From assembly GCF_018618415.1 (NCBI RefSeq), contig NZ_JACSMA010000001.1, positions 372,001 to 436,000 on the forward strand: a stretch of 64,000 bases of DNA. The letters run 5' to 3'. The position numbers were made by a program, and so were the translations under genes. This document shows positions 9,675-16,921 of this stretch, in pieces (within the stretch, counting starts at the first letter, position 1; every line of letters begins with the position of its first letter). The notes below the pieces were generated by a model that made no database searches, was not told where the DNA came from, and saw only the letters and a program-made list of their open reading frames with translations. The DNA is from Exiguobacterium sp. s146 (GTDB lineage: Bacteria > Bacillota > Bacilli > Exiguobacteriales > Exiguobacteriaceae).

Positions 9675-10104
9675 TTACACTTCTGCCGAAAATAATGATT
9701 TTCGGTTCCTCATCCGATGACTGTCGTCATCACTATGTATGATTTCGACGCGATGAAGTAAGCGGTCCAATGTCGCAGTCGTGATGCCCTGGTCTCCGAT
9801 CAATTCGCCCCATTGGTCGGGGCTTTTGTTCGAGGTCAGGATGATCGAGCTGCGCTCATAAAGGTGGTTGACGAGATGGAAGAAGAGATTGGCTTCTCGT
9901 TGGTCCATCGCCATGTACATAAGGTCATCGATGATGACCAGGTCCGAATCTCGCAACCTTTTTAACTGGATCTTGTGTAGTGCAAAATAGGAGTGGTTCT
10001 TATGTGTAGTGCAAAATAGGAGTGGTTCTTACGCAATGTTGGTGAGGTAGTGATGCCGACATTATGGGAATAAAATCAAAAAGGATTGATTCCTGTCAAC
10101 AGCG
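9675..10104 (-). pseudogene. istB: IS21-family IstB ATPase relic (C-terminal part)
   Basis: IstB is the AAA+ helper ATPase of IS21 transposition. The minus-strand frame from about 10004 to 9675 contains LVIIDDLMYM (Walker B), SSIILTSNKSP (sensor 1 region) and DRLLHRVEII near the C-terminus, all standard for IstB/DnaA-like ATPases. The Walker A half is absent. A 29-bp tandem duplication at 9976-10033 shifts the frame, and upstream codons (SPTLRKNHSYFALH) persist only weakly before the ISL3 insertion at 10105. No partner istA is adjacent, but an istA relic lies at about 14.5 kb. Confidence 0.8.
9976..10033. repeat. Perfect 29-bp tandem duplication inside istB relic
   Basis: The 29-bp unit beginning TGTGTAGTGCAAAATAGGAG occurs twice without a gap or mismatch (9976-10004 and 10005-10033). 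On the minus strand it lies in the istB frame, and because 29 is not a multiple of three it breaks that frame. Identity of the copies indicates a recent slippage or recombination event. Confidence 0.9.
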
Positions 10105-11770
10105 GTTTAAAATTGGTTCTTCCTCACTTTTGATGAAACGCTTCATTCCTGTGGTTATTTAGACATCGATTCATATTTCAGTATAATAACGAGCCTCAAG
10201 TGATATTCAATACTTTGATGCGCAACAGTTCCAATCCTGCCCGACCATACATTTGGCGTTTGGTCGTCTTGAGTCGGTTGACCTGCCCCTCGACAATGCC
10301 GTTCGACCAGGGCAGCGTCATCCCGAGCCGGATGGCGTCGATGTCCCCTCGTATATAGATTGCGAAAGAAGATAGCGAGGCTTCGTTCATCCGTTCCGCC
10401 TGTTCACACCACCATAAGATATCCTGTTTGGACGTCACTTCGTTGAAAAGGTTCTTGAACGAACGGACGAGGTCGTTCAACACCTTCAAGAAAGGATGGA
10501 TGTCCAGTATCTTTATGAGAAGTGGTTTGTTAGAAGGTTCGTCCTCCCAGAGGACTTTCTGGATGATTCGTCGATTGATGTTTATCTCATGCGGGACTGC
10601 TTTTTTCAATCTTGCCACATAAGGTCGAAACGTACTGATTCCACGGGGATATCCTTTCCGTTTCAACGTCCGGTACATCCATTCGGTCGTCCTACCTTGA
10701 CGGATCCATCTGACGTTGTCTGCCTTGTAGATGTCTGCGCTGTGTCGTCGATGTGACCGACTGATTCTTGGTGGCTCTGTCATCTGTAGGTATCTACGGC
10801 ACGTCTTTGGATCGATATGGTGACGTCTGATCAACTCGGAGATCGGAACGCCCTGTCTTGCATCCTGTTGTACTGCGAGAACAAGCGTCCATTTTCTTCT
10901 TTCAGCGTCTGTCAGTTCACGTTCGGTGATAAGACCGTCCGGTTCGAGAAGGATTTTTTCGCTAGATGGAAGACGTCGCTTCAAGATGTCCTCCATTTTC
11001 TTTCCTAAGTTATGAAACAAGTGCCATCGGTCACTCACCTGTTGAATCGTCTCATCGGCCAAACGGATGGCCTCCCGAAACTCCATGGACCCGTCTCGTG
11101 CCACCACCTGTATGGTGAGATGCGAACGGATCCAAGCACAGACGGTTTTGACATCCCGAGAGGGAAGTAAGGCGATTGGGCGTCGTGTCTCTAGATCACA
11201 GATGATTGTCCCGTACTTTTTTCGTTTTCTCCAGGCCCAGTCATCAATACCGACCACGCGGGGGGCAGCCACCTTCCGATTATGTTGTGAGCGTTTCAAC
11301 AGTCGGAGTAGCGTACTATCGCTGATATTGTTCAAGATACGTTCCAGCCCGATCGCACTCATCCCACTCAAGAGCCTCAGCAGCCCACGTTCTAAACGGA
11401 TTGTTCTGCGGGAGTGTGGTCGACACAGGGAGGGAAATCTCTCCGTAAAGATGCTTGAGGGACAGCTTGGTTCGTCGCAGAAGAAACGTCTTGCCTGAAT
11501 CCGTAGTTGCACATCGAATCCGAACACATGCTCATCGTGCAATGTCCTGATGTATCGGCTGTGGACACGATGTGAGCTTTTAGTGCAATGGGGACAGGGT
11601 GCACACGACTGTTTTCCATGACAAATGAACTGAAACGCTTCATCACAACGGTTCACCTCGACCACTTCTAGTTCTGGAAGAAACTCGTTTAACATGATCG
11701 ATCCCTTCAATCCTTTTAGTAAACTAATTCCCGAAGATTACCTTCATCAAAAGTGAGGAAGAACCATTTT
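10105..11770 (-). mobile_element. ISL3-family insertion sequence, apparently complete
   Basis: A single transposase gene is enclosed by inverted repeats with a perfect 23-bp core (GGTTCTTCCTCACTTTTGAT plus GAA at 10115-10137; complement at 11743-11765), extending outward as TTAAAAT on both sides. The direct repeat AACAGCG flanks it (10098-10104 and 11771-11777), close to the 8-bp duplication expected for ISL3. It is inserted at the junction of the istB relic and the IS1182-type tail. A much older relative lies at 9081-9367 plus 12248-12890. Confidence 0.85.
10196..11695 (-). CDS. ISL3-family transposase
   Basis: DDE transposase of 499 residues, of normal ISL3 length. An N-terminal zinc-ribbon has CPHC followed by a second CDEPSCPSS pair. 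The conserved catalytic-core segment reads VVGIDDWAWRKRKKYGTIICDLE, then AIRLADETIQQVSDRWHLFHNLG (second acidic site region) and WSNGIVEGQVNRLKTTKRQMYGRAG at the C-terminus, which holds the final glutamate. No internal stop or frameshift is visible, so the enzyme may be active. The start was taken as ATG 11695 (GAAGGGA upstream); a TTG 15 bp further upstream is the alternative. The same-strand upstream region contains the right inverted repeat only. Confidence 0.92.
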   Translation of the reverse strand: MLNEFLPELEVVEVNRCDEAFQFICHGKQSCAPCPHCTKSSHRVHSRYIRTLHDEHVFGFDVQLRIQARRFFCDEPSCPSSIFTERFPSLCRPHSRRTIRLERGLLRLLSGMSAIGLERILNNISDSTLLRLLKRSQHNRKVAAPRVVGIDDWAWRKRKKYGTIICDLETRRPIALLPSRDVKTVCAWIRSHLTIQVVARDGSMEFREAIRLADETIQQVSDRWHLFHNLGKKMEDILKRRLPSSEKILLEPDGLITERELTDAERRKWTLVLAVQQDARQGVPISELIRRHHIDPKTCRRYLQMTEPPRISRSHRRHSADIYKADNVRWIRQGRTTEWMYRTLKRKGYPRGISTFRPYVARLKKAVPHEININRRIIQKVLWEDEPSNKPLLIKILDIHPFLKVLNDLVRSFKNLFNEVTSKQDILWWCEQAERMNEASLSSFAIYIRGDIDAIRLGMTLPWSNGIVEGQVNRLKTTKRQMYGRAGLELLRIKVLNIT

Positions 11771-11781
11771 AACAGCGTTGA

Positions 11782-12150
11782 TTACATGGCGGACGCAAGA
11801 ACGTCGGACAGAACCAAGTGGAGAGCCATTTCTTCAACATCGAGCTGTGCAAGCAGTGCCCCTTGCGCGAAGGGTGTTACAAGGACGGGGCCAAATCGAA
11901 GTCCTATAGCGTGTCATTGAAATCGAGGGAGCACAGCGAACAGTTCGAATACGAGCAGACCGATGACTTCAAGGATCATCGTCGGAAGCGTTTCGCGATC
12001 GAGCCGAAGAACAGTCAACTGAAGAACCCCCAAGGTCTGGCGCGCAACAAGACGCCAGACCTGAAAGGCATGACCTTACAGAGCGTGATGGCGATCGTCG
12101 CGGTCAATCTGAAGCGAATCATCACCCTCCGGAAAGAAGAAACAGATTAA
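11782..12150 (+). pseudogene. IS1182-type DDE transposase, C-terminal fragment
   Basis: The frame opens after a stop at 11779 and runs to the natural stop. It contains the cysteine motif CKQCPLREGCY followed by RRKRFAIEPKNSQLKNPQGL, in which the late glutamate of the DDE triad and the downstream conserved basic stretch are recognisable from IS1182/IS5-like DDE_Tnp_1_6 proteins. The N-terminal two thirds, with the first two catalytic aspartates, are missing. About 80 bp after the stop lies the right inverted repeat at 12232-12247, so this is the original 3' end of the outer element. Confidence 0.8.
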
Positions 12151-12159
12151 AGGCAAGGA

Positions 12160-12206
12160 AAAAAGGCGATCGTCCCGACACAAGTTGGGCCAATCGCCTT
12201 TTTCAC
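12160..12206 (+). terminator. Hairpin at 3' end of IS1182-type fragment
   Basis: AAAAAAGGCGAT ... ATCGCCTTTTT forms a strong stem followed by T residues just downstream of the transposase stop. It is a rho-independent terminator, effective in either direction. Confidence 0.75.
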
Positions 12207-12247
12207 GTTCTCACGCTCGGATAGAGCTGGGGTTTTTCAGTGCCCTC

Positions 12248-12890
12248 ATTCAGGCAAGGCGTTTTTTTCTGCAGCGACCCATCCTGTCTCTAAAGCATTT
12301 TCACGAAGAGGTTTCTTGACCTGTGTCGATCACACTCCCGTAGAATGTCTAGTTTTGAACTTAGGTTGCTGAGGCTATTGCATGGGTTGAGCGTGGTCGA
12401 GTTAGAGTATATCTTGAACAATATCAGCGCTAATACGGTGCTCCGAGTGTTGAAACGCTCAGAACAACATCGAATCATGCCTGACTCTCGCATGATTGGT
12501 ATCAATGACTGGGATTGGAAAAACAAAAAAATATGAGACGAGCATCTGCGATTTGAGAACAGGCCGTTCGATTGAACTGCTGCCGTCGCGAGATACGGGG
12601 ACCGTGTTGGAATGGCGCAACAATAAGACGCCGATTCATTTTGGTGTCTCGAGGCGGCTTCTTGCCTTATGTAGGGGTAGCCAGTCTGGCATCCCATCCT
12701 GTCATAGACGTCCTCAATCGTTTTCATCTGGTCCAGAACCTTAGGAATTTGTATGAAACGGCGGTCATCAGCCATAATTCAAACGGTATCAAGTTCAATC
12801 AGAAGTTCGAAGATTTCTTGATCTATTTTAGTAGATTTTTTGATGGGCTATTCCGACATTCTTCCTCAATAAAGCGTAAGAGGCTTTAAC
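12248..12890 (+). pseudogene. Old ISL3-family element, continuation of relic
   Basis: Direct continuation of the relic that ends at 9367. ATTCAGGCAAGGCG matches the intact copy's ATTCAGGCAAGACG. Translated pieces LRLLHGLSVVELEYILNNIS and RMIGINDWDWKNKK align with LRLLSGMSAIGLERILNNIS and RVVGIDDWAWRKRK of the intact ISL3 transposase. A frameshift at about 12530 moves the match to YETSICDLRTGRSIELLPSRD, and a last match (VLNRFHLVQNL) ends near 12760. The 3' third and the right inverted repeat are absent. Confidence 0.78.
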
Positions 12891-12960
12891 GCACGATCAT
12901 TACCAGGCCGACCGCGCTCGGTCGTCCGGATTCATTCCCTACAGTAAGAGCAGCTCGTCA

Positions 12961-13084
12961 TGTTGGCGAACCAGTTGTTCGAGCATTGGGACCAGTATGA
13001 AGAAGTGGATATTATCCCGTATACAGGGGACTCAACCCCGGACCGCATCTTCCATTCATACGCCGATGTCCATCACAAAGGAAA
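12961..13084 (+). other. Unidentified coding relic
   Basis: Between the ISL3 relic and the galM relic a short frame reads MLANQLFEHWDQYEEVDIIP followed by SYADVHHKGKQVEG before degenerating. The codon pattern is that of backbone genes, so it is probably the remains of a gene, but I do not recognise the family. Confidence 0.35.
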
Positions 13085-13378
13085 GCAAGTCGAAGGATGA
13101 AGACATTGTAAAAGGTGGCGACCTCAATCGTCCCTCCATCTTGAAAGATGGGACGACACGATTACACGATTGGGTGAGTGGGTGCGTCATGGTCATCTAA
13201 CTTCTTCATTGAAGAGACGCCGATGACGTTCGGGGAGCGGCAGAAGCTTAGCACCATCTGTCTCGAAGCACAATCGTTTTAGGATGCAGCAAATCATTCA
13301 AACATCGCTACATCAATTGAACTGAAATAGGGGAAAGTTGTATCGCTCACGGACGATGTATCGATTTGGGGTGGAATA
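13085..13378 (+). pseudogene. galM (aldose 1-epimerase) relic, C-terminal part
   Basis: The broken frame KGGDLNRPSILKDGTTRLHD matches KAGGLDHPFILKDGVTRLHD of the intact galM at 16922. It continues after a stop and a small gap as EETPMTFGERQKLSTICLEA versus EETPVTLEGRQKHSAICLEA, and ends SRTMYRFGVE versus SRTVYRFGVD. At least three in-frame stops or deletions interrupt it, and the N-terminal two thirds are missing. It is a decayed paralogue or duplicated 3' end lying about 4 kb from the functional copy. Confidence 0.82.
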
Positions 13379-13381
13379 ACG

Positions 13382-13435
13382 AAAAAAGCAGAACAAAGCT
13401 TGGCTTGAACGTGGCCAACTTCTTTTCTGCTTTTT
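13382..13435. terminator. Bidirectional rho-independent terminator
   Basis: AAAAAGCAGAA at 13383 pairs with TTCTGCTTTTT at 13425, with T runs on both sides. It can end both the galM relic transcript (+) and the acetyltransferase transcript (-). Confidence 0.75.
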
Positions 13436-13517
13436 AGTTCACTTGATTTACATTTTGTTTTCAAGATTTTGATATTATATGTTTACGACTTGCATCGTAT
13501 TTTGGACTAATGGCACG

Positions 13518-14006
13518 TTAAAAGTTTCCATAATGAAGATTATTATTTGGGTCTTGGTCAGGGATATCTTTTAGTCGTTTAGCAGGTATGCCAGCATAAA
13601 CGCCGTTCGAAATACAATCTTTTGTAACCACCGAGTTTGCACCGATTATCACGTTATCCCCAATAAATATTGGCCCAACTATTTTAGCTCCCGCTCCGAC
13701 AAAAACATTTTTACCGATGATTGGGTGTCCGAATTCCCTGCCGTCTTGAACTCTCATCTTTCCATGGTTTCCTCCGATTGTCACTTGTTGCATGATTACA
13801 GAGTTTTCACCAATTGCTGAATTAGGGTGTATGACCAGACCTAAACCGTTATGCCCTAACTTTGTAGTTGGGTGAATTTCGGAAGTGGGTGGAATATCGC
13901 ACGAAAAAAGAATTCTATTACATATCGTTATGAGGTTAGGAATTACAGGTATTCTTCTCATGTGTAATTTCCTTGCGAATAAATAGCTTTTCATAATTGC
14001 GTTCAT
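13518..14006 (-). CDS. Serine acetyltransferase-like (left-handed beta-helix) O-acetyltransferase
   Basis: A 162-residue acyltransferase of the hexapeptide-repeat family, probably using acetyl-CoA. The C-terminal half shows CysE-like features: LGLVIHPNSAIGENSVIMQQ, VTIGG, then repeated I-G-x4-I/V turns (PIIGKNVFVGAGAKIVGPIF, GANSVVTKD) and the closing GIPAKRLK. It is much shorter than housekeeping CysE (about 220 residues or more) and lacks its N-terminal helical domain. It therefore more likely decorates a polysaccharide than makes O-acetylserine. The gene is AT-richer than the backbone and isolated between relics, as expected for a leftover of a surface-polysaccharide gene block. ATG 14006 follows GGAGGTTACC. 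Confidence 0.8.
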   Translation of the reverse strand: MNAIMKSYLFARKLHMRRIPVIPNLITICNRILFSCDIPPTSEIHPTTKLGHNGLGLVIHPNSAIGENSVIMQQVTIGGNHGKMRVQDGREFGHPIIGKNVFVGAGAKIVGPIFIGDNVIIGANSVVTKDCISNGVYAGIPAKRLKDIPDQDPNNNLHYGNF

Positions 14007-14499
14007 ATGGTAACCTCCGGTATTTTACCTAAAAATACCATGAAAAAGCATATGAGTCGACCCTTATAATCAAACTATAGAAATTTTAATTCAGAGCAAC
14101 CAAACTGTGGAGTCACAAATCCGCTCCACATAACATTTTTTTCGGTACTCCCGCAATACTTACTTGTCACACGCGTCGTCACTAATCCTTTAAATTGTGA
14201 CAATCCCGGCACTAACTGCGGAGATGAACTACCTTCACTGTTTTAATATAAGGTGTTGATGATATTTTTTGGAAAGTTAGTGAACGATTTCGCGTTACCA
14301 AATGGAGTTCCCCTGATTTTGACTGGGTGGTATTCGTGTATCGTGAAACTTGTTGACAAGTCTTTCGTGTGCGGACTGGGTTGAAGCACCAAATTCAGAT
14401 TTTATCGCCGTTGTATTATCGTCACTCTTTGGTAAATAGGATTGCAATGCTGGTACATTTCACTGGCCGTTATCATTCCCTCGACATGAAGTCACAATC

Positions 14500-14725
14500 A
14501 TGATCATTGGCGCATGTAAACGCCTTTGAATACTTCGACGTCGTCACCGAGACCTGGCCCCGAAAAATCTCAAGATTGGAATCATTAAGCATCAACGAGG
14601 CAATTCACAGGTGAATGAAGCATACCGCGAGCTGGCTGACCATTATCGGACGGTCGTCGTACCCAGTCGTTTCCGTAAACCGAAAGACAAATCGAGCGTC
14701 GAAGGCGCGGTCGGCTTCCTTTAGC
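14500..14725 (+). pseudogene. istA: IS21-family IstA transposase relic
   Basis: Short pieces in shifting frames, HVNAFEYFDVVTETW and then IIKHQRGNSQVNEAYRELAD, VVVPSRFRKPKDKSSVEGAV, match the catalytic-domain end of IstA (the NLKTGV..., NxxYRE, and RPxKPKDKASVEN region holding the last catalytic glutamate). Two frameshifts and loss of both ends make it non-functional. It may derive from the same IS21 element as the istB relic at 9675. Confidence 0.72.
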
Positions 14726-14904
14726 TCAGTCTCCGCATTAGGTGGCTCACAAGTCCGTATTAGTGGCTCCCTGTCTCCACAATACTCATCAACGAATCGA
14801 TGGTTAGAAATTGAGTTTATTCAAAGGTCGTGTCGCTCCTGCAGTGATTTTTTGCCAGCCGCATCTTCCTGTTACCAAATAGAGAGGATGACGTTATGAT
14901 GTTC

Positions 14905-14932
14905 CTAATATAGTTGTCCGAATATAGTTGTC
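14905..14932. repeat. 14-bp perfect tandem repeat
   Basis: AATATAGTTGTCCG occurs twice back to back (14905-14918 and 14919-14932) in the degenerate stretch. A second short perfect tandem duplication in this IS-rich region, besides the 29-bp one at 9976. Confidence 0.85.
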
Positions 14933-15094
14933 CGAGCGAGTTTAGAATGAATTTTTGTGCGACAGACTTTGAGTTATGGAATGGTCGATGCATCTCACGG
15001 TTAGATACAAACCGTGACGCTTGATGGTACATAAGATGTTAGAAGCGTTAAAACATTATGTCTGGAATCAATCTTCACTGAACATGCGTGAGGG

Positions 15095-15138
15095 CCAAAA
15101 AAGGGACAGGAATAGTTGGAATCAATCACTCCTGTCCA
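15095..15138 (-). terminator. Terminator of the recombinase operon
   Basis: On the minus strand GGACAGGAGTG ... TATTCCTGTCC forms a stem followed by CTTTTTTGG, 12 bp after the recombinase stop. It is the expected end of the two-gene minus-strand operon. Confidence 0.75.
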
Positions 15139-15149
15139 AATTCTCTCGT

Positions 15150-16034
15150 TTACTGTTCTTTGTTCAATCCTTCAATCAACTTCCGACTCCGCTCTCTTGA
15201 CACGTGAAGATAGCGCTCGGTCGTATTGATTGACTTGTGTCCGAGCAAGTCGGCTACGCCAAGAATGTCTTGGCTCTGATTGTACAATGTTGTCGCAAAG
15301 CTATGCCGCAACATATGGCTCGTCAGCTTCACGCCGAACTGTTCTTGCGCGATTTTCTTCAAGTCAATGTTCACAAAGCCGGGCTGGACGATGCGTCCGG
15401 TCGGCATCAAGAAAATGCGATTCGAATCTCCGACGTTCGGTCGATGCGTGGCGATATACTTCTTTAATTCCGTCGTAAGTCGAGGTGTCATCGGGACATG
15501 ACGTGTCTTGTCGCCTTTTCCTTTTCGGACCGTCAACAACCGCTCTTCGAAATTGATGTGGTCGAGCTCCAAATTCAGAATCTCACTGATTCGTAATCCG
15601 GCATCCCCTCCTACGAGATAAATCGTATAGAGCGTGTAATTGCGGGCGTGATACAGCACCGTGTTCATTTGTTCGCGTGTAATGATTGTTGGTGGTTCAC
15701 TGACACCTTCCCGCGTGACAATTCGACTGAACGGATTATGATTCATCCAATGCTGATCGATAGCGAACGTGAACAGCCCACGGATGCGCATAATATAGGA
15801 TTTGACCGTATTGTCGGCCATCCCGCTGAGGTGTTTTTTGTATGGGATGGCATGGTTCGTCTCGTCGATCTCTTGGATGTACACTGCACCGTGCTCGGCC
15901 GCATAGCGGGCGAAGCGCAATAACGAATTGCGCGTGCTTTTCAGCGTCGTTTCGGGCGCTTCCTTTCGTTCTCTCAAGTCCGTTAAGTACAAGTCGATGG
16001 CATCATTCAGTAACACGTGTTTCATGTCATTCAC
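15150..16034 (-). CDS. Tyrosine recombinase/integrase (XerC/D-like)
   Basis: Site-specific DNA strand exchange enzyme of 294 residues. The N-terminal SAM-like core-binding domain covers about residues 5-105, the catalytic domain about 118-290. The full catalytic set is visible: Arg148 (GGDAGLRISE), Lys173 region (RKGKGDKTRHV), His240 and Arg243 (HMLRHSFAT), His266 (LLGHKSI) and nucleophile Tyr275 (TTERYLH). Its start overlaps the stop of the upstream sigma-like gene by 4 bp (ATGA), implying translational coupling. It lacks the Arm-binding domain of phage integrases and sits at the border of the IS-rich block. A role in excision or inversion of a mobile segment, or a stand-alone DNA switch, is possible; chromosome-dimer Xer enzymes are not usually in such an operon. 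Confidence 0.9.
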   Translation of the reverse strand: MNDMKHVLLNDAIDLYLTDLRERKEAPETTLKSTRNSLLRFARYAAEHGAVYIQEIDETNHAIPYKKHLSGMADNTVKSYIMRIRGLFTFAIDQHWMNHNPFSRIVTREGVSEPPTIITREQMNTVLYHARNYTLYTIYLVGGDAGLRISEILNLELDHINFEERLLTVRKGKGDKTRHVPMTPRLTTELKKYIATHRPNVGDSNRIFLMPTGRIVQPGFVNIDLKKIAQEQFGVKLTSHMLRHSFATTLYNQSQDILGVADLLGHKSINTTERYLHVSRERSRKLIEGLNKEQ

Positions 16035-16483
16035 TCCTTCAAGTTGATTGCCTCTTTCAGTTCTCGTTGGACGTCGGCCTTATATGCCCGCAAACGACTC
16101 GGCGAATAAGACAGCGTCTGTTCGGTCCCATCAATCAAGTGGCAGAGGAGTTCGAAATGGCGGGGAGACAGTAACAACCGTTGTTCGTCGAGCCAGTCGA
16201 AGAGATTGCGTTCGGACGTCATGCACTGTTCCGGAATCCGTTCGGCTGCGACCTCGTGCTTCAAATGTCTGGCGTTCTTTTGTTGGTGATTCAGAATGGC
16301 ACCCCGGATCCGCTGGAAGCAATATGTCTTTGACAGCGTGCAACCGCGATTCAACGCTTCCCATAGGGCGATTCGTGCGATTTGGGCGCAGTCTTCCTGT
16401 TCGTTCGGGTGAATCGATAGGTGGCGGATGACATAGTGAATCATCGGTTCCCATTCATAGATTTGATCATCAATGTGATTCAT
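16031..16483 (-). CDS. Sigma-70 region 2-like small protein
   Basis: A 150-residue protein coupled to the tyrosine recombinase. Residues 10-55 (EPMIHYVIRHLSIHPNEQED followed by CAQIARIALWEALNRG) resemble sigma-factor region 2.1-2.3, where the usual pattern is a helix, then D-L-x-Q-x-A-x-x-A-L-W-x-A. The middle YCFQRIRGAILNHQQKNAR matches the region 2.3/2.4 pattern (I-R-G-x-I-x-D-x-x-R). A weak C-terminal helical segment (LSPRHFELLCHLIDGTEQTL) could stand for region 4. It might be an ECF-like or phage/ICE-type sigma factor, or an anti-termination or DNA-binding accessory. No strong ribosome site precedes ATG 16483. Confidence 0.6.
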   Translation of the reverse strand: MNHIDDQIYEWEPMIHYVIRHLSIHPNEQEDCAQIARIALWEALNRGCTLSKTYCFQRIRGAILNHQQKNARHLKHEVAAERIPEQCMTSERNLFDWLDEQRLLLSPRHFELLCHLIDGTEQTLSYSPSRLRAYKADVQRELKEAINLKE

Positions 16484-16912
16484 GTGGTGATTCTTTTCCG
16501 AGCGCTCTGTTGATTTTCCTAGGTTAATTCGAGTATAGTCATCGATATCCGAGATGGACTAGCGCCCTTATCGCACGTAAGCCTAGGGCTTAATTGAAAT
16601 ATCGGCTTACAATAACGAATGGAGTCGAAAGGCAAGCGTACAGCAACAACCAATCGTCGAATATCGATGAATATCCGACGAATATGAAATAGAAGGACTC
16701 AGGTAAGAGATTTCCCATGTAAGGTTCTTTGGTTCCATCAGCCGATCTTCTGGATTGATTGAAGGACACAGTCTGTACGAAGGGCACTCTCCAGCAACTA
16801 TATAAGTGGGCCTGTAGAACGCGCTAATGGATTCGTTTCTTAGCAGCGATGTCGACAAAGTGGAGTACGGAGCGACGTCTACGGGAATGAGAGGGTAAAC
16901 GAAGCGAAGTAG
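16484..16912. other. Intergenic region without recognised gene
   Basis: A stretch of about 430 bp between divergent genes. It contains the perfect palindrome TAAGCCTAGGGCTTA (16578-16592) and a nearby GGCTTAC repeat, which could be protein-binding sites for the recombinase operon. Short frames in it have no ribosome site and no recognisable content. Confidence 0.45.
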
Positions 16913-16921
16913 GTGAGTCAG

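Larger units (their letters stand above)
9368..12247. mobile_element. Composite/degraded element bounded by 16-bp perfect IRs and 8-bp target duplication
   Basis: The ends are the perfect inverted repeat GAGGGCACTGAAAAAC at 9368-9383 and its complement at 12232-12247. They are flanked by the perfect direct repeat ATTCAGGC at 9360-9367 and 12248-12255. Removing the segment rejoins the ISL3 relic exactly at a sequence that is continuous in the intact ISL3 copy. The only original coding content left is an IS1182-type transposase tail next to the right end, so the founder was probably an IS1182-family element. The interior has since received or lost other material (GC-rich structured DNA, IS21 istB relic, intact ISL3). 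Confidence 0.78.
14007..15094. other. Long non-coding/degenerate stretch
   Basis: No intact gene was found in about 1.1 kb. It contains an IS21 istA relic (14500-14725) and a 14-bp tandem repeat (14905-14932). The remaining DNA has short random frames, stops in all frames and uneven composition, in keeping with an insertion/deletion hot spot. Confidence 0.6.

Noticed and set aside
9976-10033. CRISPR-like direct repeat
   Set aside because: Only two copies with no spacer between them; a simple tandem duplication in a coding relic.
11067-11498. A 143-codon frame opposite the ISL3 transposase
   Set aside because: Antisense shadow of an intact transposase gene with no ribosome site.
13518-14006. 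Housekeeping cysE (cysteine biosynthesis)
   Set aside because: Lacks the N-terminal helical domain, no cysteine genes nearby, and lies among mobile relics; a polysaccharide acetyltransferase is more likely.
14615-14899. A 94-codon + strand frame in the degenerate stretch
   Set aside because: It is a frameshifted reading of the istA relic plus unrelated DNA; not a functional gene.
15842-16174. A 110-codon + strand frame across the recombinase and sigma-like genes
   Set aside because: Antisense to two coupled genes with strong motifs; no ribosome site.
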